Source of the DNA: Lachnospiraceae bacterium JLR.KK008
Lineage (GTDB): Bacteria > Bacillota > Clostridia > Lachnospirales > Lachnospiraceae
Length of the DNA stretch: 64,000 nucleotides
Direction: 5' to 3'
Assembly (NCBI GenBank): GCA_037015955.1
Contig: CP143548.1
Coordinates: 737,501-801,500, forward strand
A program made the position numbers and the translations under genes. Positions 1 to 8,921 of the stretch are shown here, in pieces; position 1 is the stretch's first letter; each line of letters begins with the position of its first letter. The notes beneath the pieces were generated by a model. That model was given only the letters and a program-made list of their open reading frames with translations, was not told the DNA's origin and ran no database searches.

Positions 1-1119
1 CCGCCATACGGGATTTTTCCAATTATGCGGCGTTCTGTTTTCTTCCGTCACAAGGTCTTTGTTGACATCTACGCCGAGACCGGGAAGTTTTGGCAGGTTT
101 ACATAACCGTCCACGAATGCGAAATCTTCCTGATTGTTGACGTAGTCGAGAACACTCTTGCCTACGTTGTAGTGAATGCCCATACTCTGTTCCTGAATGA
201 CTGCGTTATAAGAAGCGGCGTCCACATTCAGGCAGCTTGCCAGAGCGATCGGACCGAGCGGGCAGTGAGGCGCCAGCGCCACGTCATAGGCTTCCGCCAT
301 TGCGCCGATCTTCTTTACTTCGGTGATACCGCCGGCGTGGCTTAAATCAGGCTGAATGATGTCAACGCCGCCGATCTGCAGCAGCCGTTTGAAATCATAT
401 TTGCTGAACAGACGTTCTCCCGTGGCGATGGGAATGTTGCAGGCGGCTGCGATCTCCGGGAAGTATTCCATATTTTCACAGAGTACCGGCTCTTCGATGA
501 ACATCGGATCAAATTCTTCCAGCTTCTTTGCCAGTATTTTTGCCATAGGTTTGTGGACACGGCCGTGGAAGTCGATGGCGATGCCAAAATATTTTCCGCA
601 GGCCTCGCGGATCGCAGCGACCCGTTCCAGGACGGCGTCGACTTTATCATAGGTATCCACCATCTGCAGTTCTTCGGTGGCGTTCATTTTGATGGCGGTG
701 AAACCGGCATTTTTACGTTCGAGAGCTGCCGCGCCCACATCGCTCGGGCGGTCGCCGCCGATCCAACTGTACACTTTCATCTTATCATGACATTTCCCGC
801 CGAGCAGTTCATACACGGGAACGCCCAGCACTTTCCCCTTGATGTCCCAGAGCGCCTGATCGATACCGGAGATTGCGCTCATCAGAACACCGCCGCCACG
901 ATAAAAGCCAGCCCGGTATAATGTCGTCCAGATGTCCTCGATATTGGACGGGTCCGCATCCAGCAGATAATCTTTCATCTCCTGCACACAGGCGAGCACC
1001 GCATGACAATGCCCTTCCAGTACGGCTTCTCCCCAGCCGCTCAGCCCCTCGTCAGTGATGATCTCCACAAATCCCCATCTGGGACGCACATAATAAGTAT
1101 TGACTTCTCTGATCTTCAT
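1..1119 (-). CDS. dgoD: D-galactonate dehydratase, enolase superfamily (3' end cut by window)
   Basis: Dehydrates D-galactonate to 2-keto-3-deoxygalactonate in the cytoplasm. The reading frame runs 373 codons from the ATG at 1119, preceded by GGAGG, to the window edge; E. coli DgoD is about 382 residues, so only roughly the last ten are missing. Visible hallmarks are [13 protein letters not shown] (metal Asp and acid/base His), FIEEPV (metal Glu), TGERL (metal Glu), [12 protein letters not shown] and the late [12 protein letters not shown] His motif, plus the [11 protein letters not shown] tail shared with DgoD. It is the last visible gene of a leftward operon with aldolase and kinase genes. 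A related aldonate dehydratase is possible, but the match to DgoD is close along its length. Confidence 0.9.
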   Translation of the reverse strand, partial: MKIREVNTYYVRPRWGFVEIITDEGLSGWGEAVLEGHCHAVLACVQEMKDYLLDADPSNIEDIWTTLYRAGFYRGGGVLMSAISGIDQALWDIKGKVLGVPVYELLGGKCHDKMKVYSWIGGDRPSDVGAAALERKNAGFTAIKMNATEELQMVDTYDKVDAVLERVAAIREACGKYFGIAIDFHGRVHKPMAKILAKKLEEFDPMFIEEPVLCENMEYFPEIAAACNIPIATGERLFSKYDFKRLLQIGGVDIIQPDLSHAGGITEVKKIGAMAEAYDVALAPHCPLGPIALASCLNVDAASYNAVIQEQSMGIHYNVGKSVLDYVNNQEDFAFVDGYVNLPKLPGLGVDVNKDLVTEENRTPHNWKNPVWR

Positions 1120-1192
1120 TTTTATCCTCCATTTCATACTGTGTATTTCTGGATTATAGTTGCGGTTATTCTCTGGCTGTTTCAGGAGACAT

Positions 1193-1822
1193 CTACTGTC
1201 CGAGCGCTCTTTTTACAAGATCGCGGATATAGGCGGAGCCTTCTTCCCAGTTTCCATTTTCGACGACGCTTTTTGGCATCAGGCTGCTTGCCAGGCCGGC
1301 GCTGATACAGCCGGCTTCAAAAAATTCGTGAATGTTGTCCGGGCTGACGCCGCCGATTGCCATGTAGTTGGTATTGTCAAAGGGACCCTTCAAATCTTTG
1401 ACATAAGAGCGGGGCATACTTCCTGCCGGAAACAGTTTCATCGTCCGGAAACCGAACTCCAGCGCAGTCGCCACATCACAGGGCGTCAGTACGCCGGGTA
1501 GCAGCATAATGTCATGCCTGGCGCAGTATTCGAGTACGTCGGGCGGTGTCCCCGGTGTGAGCAGAAACTGGGCGCCAGCATCGAGAGCGGCTTTCACCCG
1601 CTCTATAGTGATTGCGGTGCCCGCACCGATCATACAGGAATCCCCGAAGTGATCGCGGAGCATACGGATCTGCTTAAGTCCGTGTGTGCTGTTCAGCGCC
1701 ACTTCAAAAAATGGAATGCCGCCGTTGACGACGGCGTCGGCATAATCGATCGTCTTTTCCAGCGGTACATTGCGCATGATAGCCAGCAGAGGGTTTTTGC
1801 TGACGACAGAGTACATATCCAT
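1193..1822 (-). CDS. dgoA: 2-dehydro-3-deoxy-6-phosphogalactonate/gluconate aldolase (KDPG aldolase family)
   Basis: Class I aldolase that splits KDPGal or KDPG into pyruvate and glyceraldehyde 3-phosphate. At 209 residues it has the normal size for the family. Motifs seen are FFEVALNS with the catalytic Glu near residue 40, IGAGTA, FLLTPG, LPGVLTP, and MKLFPAG containing the Schiff-base Lys. The start at 1822 follows a GGAGG-type site in the short gap to the kinase gene upstream. Position between the dehydratase and the kinase assigns it to the DeLey-Doudoroff galactonate branch; sequence alone does not distinguish a galacto- from a gluco-specific enzyme. Confidence 0.88.
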   Translation of the reverse strand: MDMYSVVSKNPLLAIMRNVPLEKTIDYADAVVNGGIPFFEVALNSTHGLKQIRMLRDHFGDSCMIGAGTAITIERVKAALDAGAQFLLTPGTPPDVLEYCARHDIMLLPGVLTPCDVATALEFGFRTMKLFPAGSMPRSYVKDLKGPFDNTNYMAIGGVSPDNIHEFFEAGCISAGLASSLMPKSVVENGNWEEGSAYIRDLVKRALGQ

Positions 1823-1856
1823 AAGTATTGTTACCTCCTTGTGAGTTGTCTACAGT

Positions 1857-2804
1857 TTACCGATATACGAGAGCGTTTCCGTTTAATGCGGCTTCCATCT
1901 GCATGGCGTCTGGATAGCCTTCCACATCACCCGGTGTCTGGGTGGCGAGTGCGCCGCAGATGCAGCCCATCTGCCCGGCGGTGAGGAGATCTTTTCCCTG
2001 AAGGAAACCGGACAGGAAACCGGCATTGAATCCGTCTCCGGCGCCGATCGGCTCTATACAATGGCATGGATAGGGTGCGAGAGGGGTGATTGCCTCCGGA
2101 GTCATGACGATAGCGCCGTTTGCCCCGTCCTTGAGAATGACAGTCTGTGCCTTTCCTTTGGAAAATACCGTATTTGCGAGCTGCTCCGGGATGCGGCTGC
2201 CGAATAAAAATTCTCCTTCCTCCAGTCCCATCAGTACGATATGGCTTCGGAGGGTCAGGCTGCGGATCAGGTCCCCGAAGTCTCTGTCTTTCCAGAGCTT
2301 TTTGCGGATGTTGGGATCAAAGCTGATCTTCAGCCCATGTTTTTCCGCCAGATCAAAAGCGGCTCTGGTCATATCGGCACAGTCCTGACTGAGCACCGGT
2401 GTGATTCCTGTCATATGCAGAAGCGTTGTCTGTGCAAAGAGCGATTCGTCCAGATCGTCCGGCGTCATATGGCTGGCAGCGCTGCCGGACCTGTAATAAA
2501 AAACTTTTGTCTCACCGGGGCCGGTCTCCTTGAACATGACACCGGTCGGGTGTTCCCGGTCGAAGATCAGATGGCGGCAGTCCACTCCTTCGGACCGTGT
2601 CTGATTGCAGATGAAGTGACCGAACTCGTCTTCCCCGAGCCGGCTGACCCAGGCGGCGTCAATTCCTAATTTGGCGGCGCCAATGGCGACATTGCTTTCC
2701 GCACCTGCAATACGCATATGATAATCGTTAATATAACGAAGCGGACCGTTACTGCCCGGAGTGAAGGCGGCCATCGTTTCTCCTATCGTGATCATTTGCG
2801 GCAT
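1857..2804 (-). CDS. kdgK: PfkB-family 2-keto-3-deoxy-gluconate/galactonate kinase
   Basis: Phosphorylates KDG or KDGal at C6, giving the substrate of the aldolase encoded downstream. The 315-residue protein opens MPQMITIGETMAAF and carries the PfkB N-terminal glycine motif (RIAGAESNVAIGAAKLG), the substrate-side FDPNIRKKLW segment and the C-terminal anion-hole/catalytic motif IGAGDGFNAGF. The frame stays open upstream to 2945, but the ATG at 2804 has GGAGG eight bases before it, so that start is chosen. It is the first gene of the leftward operon. In this context a DgoK-like job on KDGal is likely although the family is the KdgK type, not the classical DgoK fold. Confidence 0.87.
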   Translation of the reverse strand: MPQMITIGETMAAFTPGSNGPLRYINDYHMRIAGAESNVAIGAAKLGIDAAWVSRLGEDEFGHFICNQTRSEGVDCRHLIFDREHPTGVMFKETGPGETKVFYYRSGSAASHMTPDDLDESLFAQTTLLHMTGITPVLSQDCADMTRAAFDLAEKHGLKISFDPNIRKKLWKDRDFGDLIRSLTLRSHIVLMGLEEGEFLFGSRIPEQLANTVFSKGKAQTVILKDGANGAIVMTPEAITPLAPYPCHCIEPIGAGDGFNAGFLSGFLQGKDLLTAGQMGCICGALATQTPGDVEGYPDAMQMEAALNGNALVYR

Positions 2805-3067
2805 ACTGTTTTCCTCCTGATTACATTTAGTATGGGAAAATTTGACATGGACGTGGAAATTGTCATATGAATTTTGGCGTTTGTCGTCCTGAAAATGTTG
2901 TTTTTCGTATGGAAGCAAACAAAAAATAACAAAACAGCTTCCCATTTATCTATAATATACATGGCATGGACAAAAATGAAAAGAGTCATATTGCACAAAA
3001 GAAACGAGTGATTCGTGTACAAAATGTTTAAAAATACAAGAAACAGACAAAAACAGGTCATATTTTG

Positions 3068-3096
3068 TTGACAGAAGTGCATAAAACTGTTACAGT
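3068..3096 (+). promoter_or_regulatory. Predicted sigma-A promoter of the symporter operon
   Basis: TTGACA at 3068-3073, a 17-base spacer and TACAGT at 3091-3096 lie 87 bases before the symporter start, in the 378-base divergent gap between the kinase gene and the symporter. No equally clear promoter was found for the leftward operon. Confidence 0.6.
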
Positions 3097-3182
3097 CAAA
3101 ACATACCTCATAAATCATCAGACAAATTATGAGAGGTGAGAGGATGCGCGCAGAAAAATGAGTGAGACAGGAGGAAGATGAA

Positions 3183-4670
3183 ATGTTAGATCCCAAATAT
3201 GTGCCGTTGTTTATTGGCGGATTTCTTGCTTACATAGTGATCATGATTCTTGTAGGCATTGTATCAACAAAGGGCAAGACGGACGGCTCTAATTTCCTGA
3301 CAGGAGGTGCCAATCTTGGCTTCTTTCTGATTTTCTGTACCGTCGGGGCGACGATGATTGGAACCGGTTCTTCCATGGGAGCCATCTCCAACGGCTATAA
3401 CAGCGGCTGGGCAGGCGCTATCTATGGCCTTGGCGCCAGCACCGGAATCCTGACGATGCTGATGTTCGTAAAGGTGCGGAAGAAAAACTTCATTACCATG
3501 TCAGAGGAAGCACAGTATTATTACGGGGGCAAGAAAATTGTGCGTCAGGTCATGGGCTTTATGATGTTTGTGATCGAGATCATATGGCTGGGCAATCATA
3601 TGAACGGCGGCTCCAAATATCTGGCATATATCACGGGCATGAGTGATATCATGTGCAAACTGATTACAGTGCTGGCATTTGCAGTGTATGTATTTATCGG
3701 CGGTTATCTGGCAGTTGTCGTTACCGACGCCGTACAGTTCTGTGTGATCGTTGCCGGCTTTGCGCTGATCGCAGTGAAGGCGATTCCGGCAGCAGGCGGT
3801 TTCGCACAGATCACGGCGGCTTTTGAGGCAGCCGACAAGAGTGGCGCCATGGGCTTTTACGGACTGGGGAATTATGGTGTGATGGCAGCCATCGCACTTG
3901 TATTATCTACTTATATGGGCGTAATCGGAACGCCGACACATCGGACCCGTATCTATACCTCGGCCGATGAGGGTGTTGCCAGGAGAGCGTTTATGTCGTC
4001 CGGCATTATGCTGTTTTTCTGGAGCTTTGTCACCGCAATCATTGGTATGAGCGCCTTTACGATCGCCACACATCAGGGAGTCACACTGGAATCCAGCGAC
4101 TATGCGTTTTCCTTCATGGCGACACATGTGCTCGGTCCGGTATTCGGTCTGCTTCTGATGATCGCAGGTCTTTCCGCGACGATGTCATCCGGTGATTCCG
4201 ATGCCATCTCCGGCATTACGATTCTGCTGACTGACGTCTATCCGAGTGTTACCGGGAAGACGATCAAAGAAGAAGACTATCCGAAATTCTCCCGGATCGC
4301 GCTTGTCGTAACGCTGACGATCGCATTTTTGATTACTTTGCTTGTGAATGACGTAATCGGGTATATCCAGTCGGTTGTCGGCTCTCTGCTTCCCGGCGTA
4401 GCAGTCTGTATGTTTATGGGACGGCTCTGGAAGAGAGCGACCTGGCAGGGAGGACTGGCAGCGATCTTTTCCGGCACTGGCTTTGGCGTGATCTTCCTCT
4501 GCTCCGGTGCGGTTCAGAACTGGGTGAATACGACACTGGGCGGCGCGGCGGTTCCGGCGACGATCATCAGCCTTGTATTTGGCGTTATCGTCAGTCTGGT
4601 GACACCGGAAGATACGACACCGGAGAATGAGAGAGTGGAAGCTGTGTTTGCGGCACGTCACGGCAAATAA
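3183..4670 (+). CDS. Sodium:solute symporter (SSS family)
   Basis: Membrane transporter of the SSS (TC 2.A.21) family with 495 residues and about 13 hydrophobic segments, expected to couple solute uptake to Na+. Typical features are the N-terminal segment followed by SNFLTGGANLG, the SSMGAISNGYNSGWAG region, GGYLAVVVTDAVQF and the late AGLSATMSSGDSDAISG motif, which contains the Ser residues of the second sodium site. The frame begins at a GTG at 3162, but AGGAGG at 3169-3174 sits eight bases before the ATG at 3183, which is taken as the start. First gene of the rightward operon; from its neighbours the substrate is probably an acidic sugar derivative or an N-acyl-D-amino acid. Family assignment is firm, substrate is not. 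Confidence 0.88.
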   Translation: MLDPKYVPLFIGGFLAYIVIMILVGIVSTKGKTDGSNFLTGGANLGFFLIFCTVGATMIGTGSSMGAISNGYNSGWAGAIYGLGASTGILTMLMFVKVRKKNFITMSEEAQYYYGGKKIVRQVMGFMMFVIEIIWLGNHMNGGSKYLAYITGMSDIMCKLITVLAFAVYVFIGGYLAVVVTDAVQFCVIVAGFALIAVKAIPAAGGFAQITAAFEAADKSGAMGFYGLGNYGVMAAIALVLSTYMGVIGTPTHRTRIYTSADEGVARRAFMSSGIMLFFWSFVTAIIGMSAFTIATHQGVTLESSDYAFSFMATHVLGPVFGLLLMIAGLSATMSSGDSDAISGITILLTDVYPSVTGKTIKEEDYPKFSRIALVVTLTIAFLITLLVNDVIGYIQSVVGSLLPGVAVCMFMGRLWKRATWQGGLAAIFSGTGFGVIFLCSGAVQNWVNTTLGGAAVPATIISLVFGVIVSLVTPEDTTPENERVEAVFAARHGK

Positions 4671-4725
4671 AGAGACAGCGAGAGGAAACAGACTTCCCTG
4701 AGAGGAAGCGATACATAACATGCGG

Positions 4726-4762
4726 AAACGGAGGGAGGAGGCAGCGTCTTTCCTCCGTTTTC
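4726..4762 (+). terminator. Hairpin between symporter and deacylase genes (weak terminator or processing stem)
   Basis: AAACGGAGG at 4726-4734 pairs with CCTCCGTTT at 4752-4760 around a 17-base loop, followed by few T residues. It may trim expression of the downstream enzymes relative to the transporter rather than end transcription. Confidence 0.4.
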
Positions 4763-4784
4763 TGTCGGTGAAATGGGAGGAGCT

Positions 4785-6407
4785 ATGGCAGGAATATTAT
4801 TAAAGAACGGACTGGTCTATGACGGGCTCGGAAATCCGGGAAGGAAGGCAGACGTTTTGATAAGGGACGACCGCATCGTGAAAGTGGGAGCGGCGGCAGA
4901 AGTTGCGGAGGCAGCGAAGGATGCCAGTCAGATACTTGACGTGTCGGGCAGCATTGTCTGTCCCGGGTTTGTGGATATTCACAGACATTGTGACGCGAAG
5001 CCCCTGAATGATCCGGCGTTCGGCGTGCGTGAGCTGGCGCAGGGGATCACGACGACAGTTGTCGGCAACTGCGGTATCAGTCCGACACCCTGTCCGGAGG
5101 ACGATGCGGGCGCCAGGGAAATGTATGATTTTGACGAGGCGGTGCTTGGCCCGCTGACGCTGGAGATGCCGAGAACTTATGCGGGGTATCTGGAAGCGCT
5201 CGGGAAAGCCCGGCTGCCGCTTAACTTTGCGACGATGATCGGTACCGGGGCAGTGAAAATCGCAGTCAGAGGATTTGCTGACACGCCTTATACAAAGGAA
5301 GAGCTGGATAAAGCGAGAGCGCTGATCGAAGATGCACTGGAGAGGGGCGCCTGCGGTATTTCCCTTGGCATTATGTATCTGCCGGAATGCTATTCTTCGG
5401 CGGATGAGTTTACCTATATTTTGGAACCGGTGGGCAGACACGGCAAAGTGATCACCGTCCATATCCGCGGAGAGGGCGACAGTCTGGTTGAAAGCATCCG
5501 GGAAGTGATCGGGATTGCCGCGAAAGCCGGCTGTGCGCTGGAGATCAGTCATTTTAAGAGCTGCGGTGTCGATAACTGGCGCAGAGATATTCATAAAGCG
5601 ATCGCCCTGATCGAAGAGGCGCGGGCGGCCGGACAGGATGTAACCTGTGACTTTTATCCCTATGAGGGAGGCAGTACGGCGCTGACGACGATGCTTCCTC
5701 CGGTATTTGTGGCCGGAGATATGACAAGGGCGCTTCAGCGGCTGGGTACGCCGGAGGGAGTTGAGGAATTTCGCAGGAGCAGCCGCATTCCCTACGAGGA
5801 CTGGGACAATTTCTGCGTGACACTTGGCTGGGAACGTATTATAATCAGTGGTGTGACGGAAGATAAATTCCGTCCGATGCTCGGTATGACAGTGACAGAT
5901 GCGGCGGCAAAGTTCGGGTATCCCGATGCGGAGGCACTGGCGGCGGATCTGATGCACACGGAAAACGGGAAGACGGCGATCATCAATATGAGCATGTGTC
6001 AGGATGACATTGACACGATCGCGAAGCTGCCGTATTCCAATATTATCTCGGATGCCATCTATGCGGATACGGACACGCCGCACCCGCGGATGTACGGTGC
6101 GTTTCCGAAGGTACTGCGGGAGTATGTGCGGGAGAGAGGCCTGTACACGATGGAAGAGGCCATTCATAAGATGACGGATCAGCCGGCCCGGCGTATGAAG
6201 CTGGAAGGCAGAGGACGGATCACAGAAGGCGCGTATGCGGACATTCTCGTATTCCGGCCGGAGCAGTTCCGGGACAATGCGACGTTCCAAAGCCCCGCCA
6301 ATCTGGCGACCGGTCTGGAATATGTGTTTGTGAACGGTCAGATGGCGGTCGACCACGACCGGAGAGTGGAAGACGTCCAAAACGGCAGCCTTCTGCTTGT
6401 AACATAG
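4785..6407 (+). CDS. N-acyl-D-amino-acid deacylase (D-aminoacylase family amidohydrolase)
   Basis: Zinc amidohydrolase expected to remove the acyl group from an N-acyl-D-amino acid. The 540-residue size fits D-aminoacylase. Visible motifs: N-terminal beta-sandwich strand GILLKNGLVYDG, metal-binding GFVDIHRHCD near residue 65, the family Cys in VVGNCGISPTP, GISLGIMYLPECYSS, HIRGEGDSL, EISHFKSCG with a metal His, and the closing YADILVF strand. Two Met codons are possible (4773, 4785); GGGAGG lies just before 4785, which is chosen. With RidA and a PLP enzyme next door, the released D-amino compound is probably deaminated at once. N-acyl-D-glutamate, simple D-amino acids or N-acetyl-aminoaldonates are all possible substrates. 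Confidence 0.85.
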   Translation: MAGILLKNGLVYDGLGNPGRKADVLIRDDRIVKVGAAAEVAEAAKDASQILDVSGSIVCPGFVDIHRHCDAKPLNDPAFGVRELAQGITTTVVGNCGISPTPCPEDDAGAREMYDFDEAVLGPLTLEMPRTYAGYLEALGKARLPLNFATMIGTGAVKIAVRGFADTPYTKEELDKARALIEDALERGACGISLGIMYLPECYSSADEFTYILEPVGRHGKVITVHIRGEGDSLVESIREVIGIAAKAGCALEISHFKSCGVDNWRRDIHKAIALIEEARAAGQDVTCDFYPYEGGSTALTTMLPPVFVAGDMTRALQRLGTPEGVEEFRRSSRIPYEDWDNFCVTLGWERIIISGVTEDKFRPMLGMTVTDAAAKFGYPDAEALAADLMHTENGKTAIINMSMCQDDIDTIAKLPYSNIISDAIYADTDTPHPRMYGAFPKVLREYVRERGLYTMEEAIHKMTDQPARRMKLEGRGRITEGAYADILVFRPEQFRDNATFQSPANLATGLEYVFVNGQMAVDHDRRVEDVQNGSLLLVT

Positions 6408-6498
6408 ATCACATTCAATGAATCAAGTGAATGGCTCAAAACCGAATCAATACCAGACAGTGGTTGAAAATAGAAAAATGGAAAAGGAGAGAGAAAAA

Positions 6499-6966
6499 AT
6501 GGCAAATGTATATGATGTGTTAAAAGAAAAAGGGATCACACTTCCGGCGCCGCCGCCAAAAGGGGGCGTCTATACGCCGGTGATGGAGTTTGGCGATAAC
6601 CTGTTATACTGCAGCGGCTGCGGACCGGACCTTGGAAACGGCAATACGGTCATCGGGAAACTGGGAAAAGATCTGACTGTGGAGGAAGGACAGAAGGCGG
6701 CATATAACTGTATGCTCAATCTGCTGGCGAATCTGGAGGCAAAACTGGGAGACCTGAACAAGATCAAGCGCTTTGTCAAAGTGCTTGGCTTTGTCCAGAG
6801 TGCGGATGATTTCTATCAGCAGCCGCAGGTTGTAAACGGCGGTTCGAATCTGATTCTGGAGCTTTTTGGCGAGGAGAGAGGACTGCCGGCGAGGACGGCG
6901 ATCGGCGTCAATGCCACGCCGGGTAATATCGCTGTGGAGATCGAGGTATTGGTGGAATACGAATAA
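6499..6966 (+). CDS. RidA-family enamine/imine deaminase
   Basis: RidA (YjgF/UK114) proteins hydrolyse reactive enamine or imine intermediates released by PLP-dependent dehydratases, yielding a 2-keto acid and ammonia. The 155-residue protein keeps the family layout: NLLYCSGCGPD, KAAYNCMLNLLANLEAKLGDLNKI, and LPARTAIGV with the active-site Arg. It is slightly longer than classic RidA (about 128), as in the YjgH/YoaB-like subgroups. The frame opens earlier at 6418, but AAGGAGA ten bases before the ATG at 6499 supports this start. Lying directly before a PLP dehydratase/aldolase gene, it most likely clears that enzyme's product. Confidence 0.88.
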   Translation: MANVYDVLKEKGITLPAPPPKGGVYTPVMEFGDNLLYCSGCGPDLGNGNTVIGKLGKDLTVEEGQKAAYNCMLNLLANLEAKLGDLNKIKRFVKVLGFVQSADDFYQQPQVVNGGSNLILELFGEERGLPARTAIGVNATPGNIAVEIEVLVEYE

Positions 6967-6980
6967 ACGGGGACTGAGAT

Positions 6981-8093
6981 ATGGAAAACAGATATAGCTT
7001 TGCGGGGCAGGAGGACATCATTTCCCCTCAGCTCGTCTACTATAGAGAGATCATTGAGGAAAATATCCGCCTTATGATCCGGCTGGCCGGTGGCAGTGAG
7101 CGTCTGTGGCCGCATGTGAAGACGCATAAGATGATAGAAATGGTCCGGCTCTTAATGGAGATGGGGATTTCCAGATTTAAATGTGCGACGATTGCAGAGT
7201 GCGAAATGTGCGGGGAAGCCGGCGCAGAACGGGCGGTGCTGGCGTATCCGCTTCTGGGGCCCAATATTGAACGGTTTCTGACTCTGAAGAAGAAGTTTCC
7301 CGGCACTTACTTCTATGCTGTTTCCGACAATACGGAACAGGTAAAGCGGATCGGAGAGGCGGCTGTGGAGGCGGGGGAGGAAGTTTCTCTTCTTGTCGAT
7401 GTGGATATGGGTCAGCACAGAACGGGCGTTCCGATTCCGTCAGTCGGGGAGACTTATCACATATGGAGCAAAATCGCGGGTGTAAAACCGGAAGGAATGC
7501 ACTGCTATGACGGTCATCGCCATGAGTCGGATGTGTCTGTGCGGGAGAGGTATGTCCGGGAGGCAGACGAGGCGCTGGAGGCTGTTAAGAAGCGTCTGAC
7601 GGAGGAAGGTTATGCCTGTGAGATCATGATCATGGGAGGGACGCCCTCCTTTCCCTGTCATCAGAAACTGACCGGGGAGTATTTAAGCCCGGGGACATGC
7701 GTGATTCAGGATGCGGGGTATGCCCAGGCGTATCCGGACCTGCCCTTCGTGCCGGGAGCGGCAGTGCTGACAAGAGTGGTCAGCCGTCCCGGCAGATATG
7801 AGTTTACGCTGGATATGGGGACAAAGGCGGTTGCCAGCGATCCGGCCGGGGAGCGGGCGGTGATCGCCGGCATGGAATATGCGCAGACTGTGCTCCAGAA
7901 TGAGGAACACTGGGTCGTGCGTGTGCCGCAGGAGCATGTGCAGGACATTCCGCCGGTGGGAACGGTCCTGTTTGCGGTTCCGACCCATGTATGCCCGACG
8001 AGCGCCCTCTATCCGGAAGTGCCGGTCGTTGCCGGTGGGAAACTGGATGACTGGTGGGAAGTGACTGCCAGAAACCGCAAAATTACGATTTGA
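6981..8093 (+). CDS. PLP enzyme of the D-threonine aldolase / D-serine dehydratase-like family
   Basis: A 370-residue fold-type III PLP enzyme: alanine-racemase-like N-terminal barrel plus the DSD-like C-terminal domain. The probable PLP Lys lies in WPHVKTHK near residue 49; LLVDVDMGQHRTG is the conserved strand after it; the late THVCPTSALYP with paired His and Cys is the divalent-metal site of this family. Members cleave D-threonine-type 3-hydroxy-D-amino acids or dehydrate D-serine and, as I recall without being able to check, D-glucosaminate dehydratase belongs here too. It starts 15 bases after the RidA gene, with which it is surely co-transcribed. Assignment to the family is firm; the substrate is inferred to be a 3-hydroxy D-amino acid. 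Confidence 0.83.
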   Translation: MENRYSFAGQEDIISPQLVYYREIIEENIRLMIRLAGGSERLWPHVKTHKMIEMVRLLMEMGISRFKCATIAECEMCGEAGAERAVLAYPLLGPNIERFLTLKKKFPGTYFYAVSDNTEQVKRIGEAAVEAGEEVSLLVDVDMGQHRTGVPIPSVGETYHIWSKIAGVKPEGMHCYDGHRHESDVSVRERYVREADEALEAVKKRLTEEGYACEIMIMGGTPSFPCHQKLTGEYLSPGTCVIQDAGYAQAYPDLPFVPGAAVLTRVVSRPGRYEFTLDMGTKAVASDPAGERAVIAGMEYAQTVLQNEEHWVVRVPQEHVQDIPPVGTVLFAVPTHVCPTSALYPEVPVVAGGKLDDWWEVTARNRKITI

Positions 8094-8097
8094 TGAT

Positions 8098-8113
8098 ATT
8101 ATAATGATATAAT
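8098..8113. promoter_or_regulatory. AT-rich palindrome before the FadR-type regulator gene
   Basis: ATTATA and TATAAT arms separated by four bases lie 26 bases before the regulator's start codon and also supply a possible -10 box. It could be an autoregulatory operator for the GntR-type protein, but it is short and AT-rich, so chance is not excluded. Confidence 0.3.
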
Positions 8114-8138
8114 AATTTGAGACAGACAGGATTGAAGT

Positions 8139-8879
8139 GTGACAGAATTGGAAAATGTAGAACAGAAAGTGCCAATGACACTGGCGAAACAGACCTCGGA
8201 GAAGATGCTGGAATATATCGCCAAACATCGTCTTGTTCCGGGGGACCGGCTTGGAACGGAACGAGAGATGGCGGAAGAGCTGGACGTAGGCAGGAGTACG
8301 GTCCGGGAGGCGATCAAAATACTTGTCTCCAGAAATATTCTGGAAGTGAAACAGGGGTCAGGTACGTATCTGTCACAGATGAGAGGGATCGCGGACGATC
8401 CGCTGGGGCTGGAGCTGATCCATGACCAGTTTAAACTGACCTGGGATCTGCTGGAGTTCAGGATCATGATCGAACCGCAGATCGCGGCTATGGCGGCGGC
8501 CAATGCCAGAAGGGATCAGATTTTGGAGATGGAGCGTCTCTGTGATCAGATGGAGGTCTTTGATGACAATGATCTGGAACGGCTTTATCCGGACACGAGG
8601 TTTCACATTTGCATTGCAGAGGCAAGCGGGAATCTGGTGGCGCCGAATCTGATCCCGATCATCAACAAAGCCGTGGAGCTGTTCATTCACTATACGAAAC
8701 GGGAGAAGACGCCGGAGACGGTAGCCACGCATCGGGAAATACTCGAGGGTATCCGGCGCAGGGATGCGAGCTGGGCGCAGGATATGATGCACATGCACCT
8801 GATGTTTAACAGGCAGGAGCTTCGGAGAGCGGCTATGAGGCAGGGGATCTCCTTTATCAACGGGCAGCAGATCATATAG
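8139..8879 (+). CDS. FadR-subfamily GntR transcriptional regulator
   Basis: Cytoplasmic repressor or activator with an N-terminal winged helix and C-terminal FCD ligand domain, 246 residues. The HTH is visible as VPGDRLGTEREMAEELDVGRSTVREAIKIL, followed by the wing LEVKQGSGTYL; the helical FCD part has the DTRFHICIAEASGN motif and later His residues (THREIL, HMHL) that bind metal or carboxylate ligands. FadR-type regulators commonly sense sugar acids, so control of both flanking operons is plausible. The start is GTG at 8139 with only a weak AGG upstream; ATG at 8175 would still keep the HTH. Confidence 0.87.
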   Translation: MTELENVEQKVPMTLAKQTSEKMLEYIAKHRLVPGDRLGTEREMAEELDVGRSTVREAIKILVSRNILEVKQGSGTYLSQMRGIADDPLGLELIHDQFKLTWDLLEFRIMIEPQIAAMAAANARRDQILEMERLCDQMEVFDDNDLERLYPDTRFHICIAEASGNLVAPNLIPIINKAVELFIHYTKREKTPETVATHREILEGIRRRDASWAQDMMHMHLMFNRQELRRAAMRQGISFINGQQII

Positions 8880-8921
8880 CGGGCAGTCCGTTCTGTGCAC
8901 ATGCGGCGGATGGGGATGATT

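Noticed and set aside
4800-6380. 526-residue open frame on the minus strand opposite the deacylase gene
   Set aside because: No ribosome site, His/Arg-rich composition typical of an antisense shadow, and the plus strand holds a clear enzyme.
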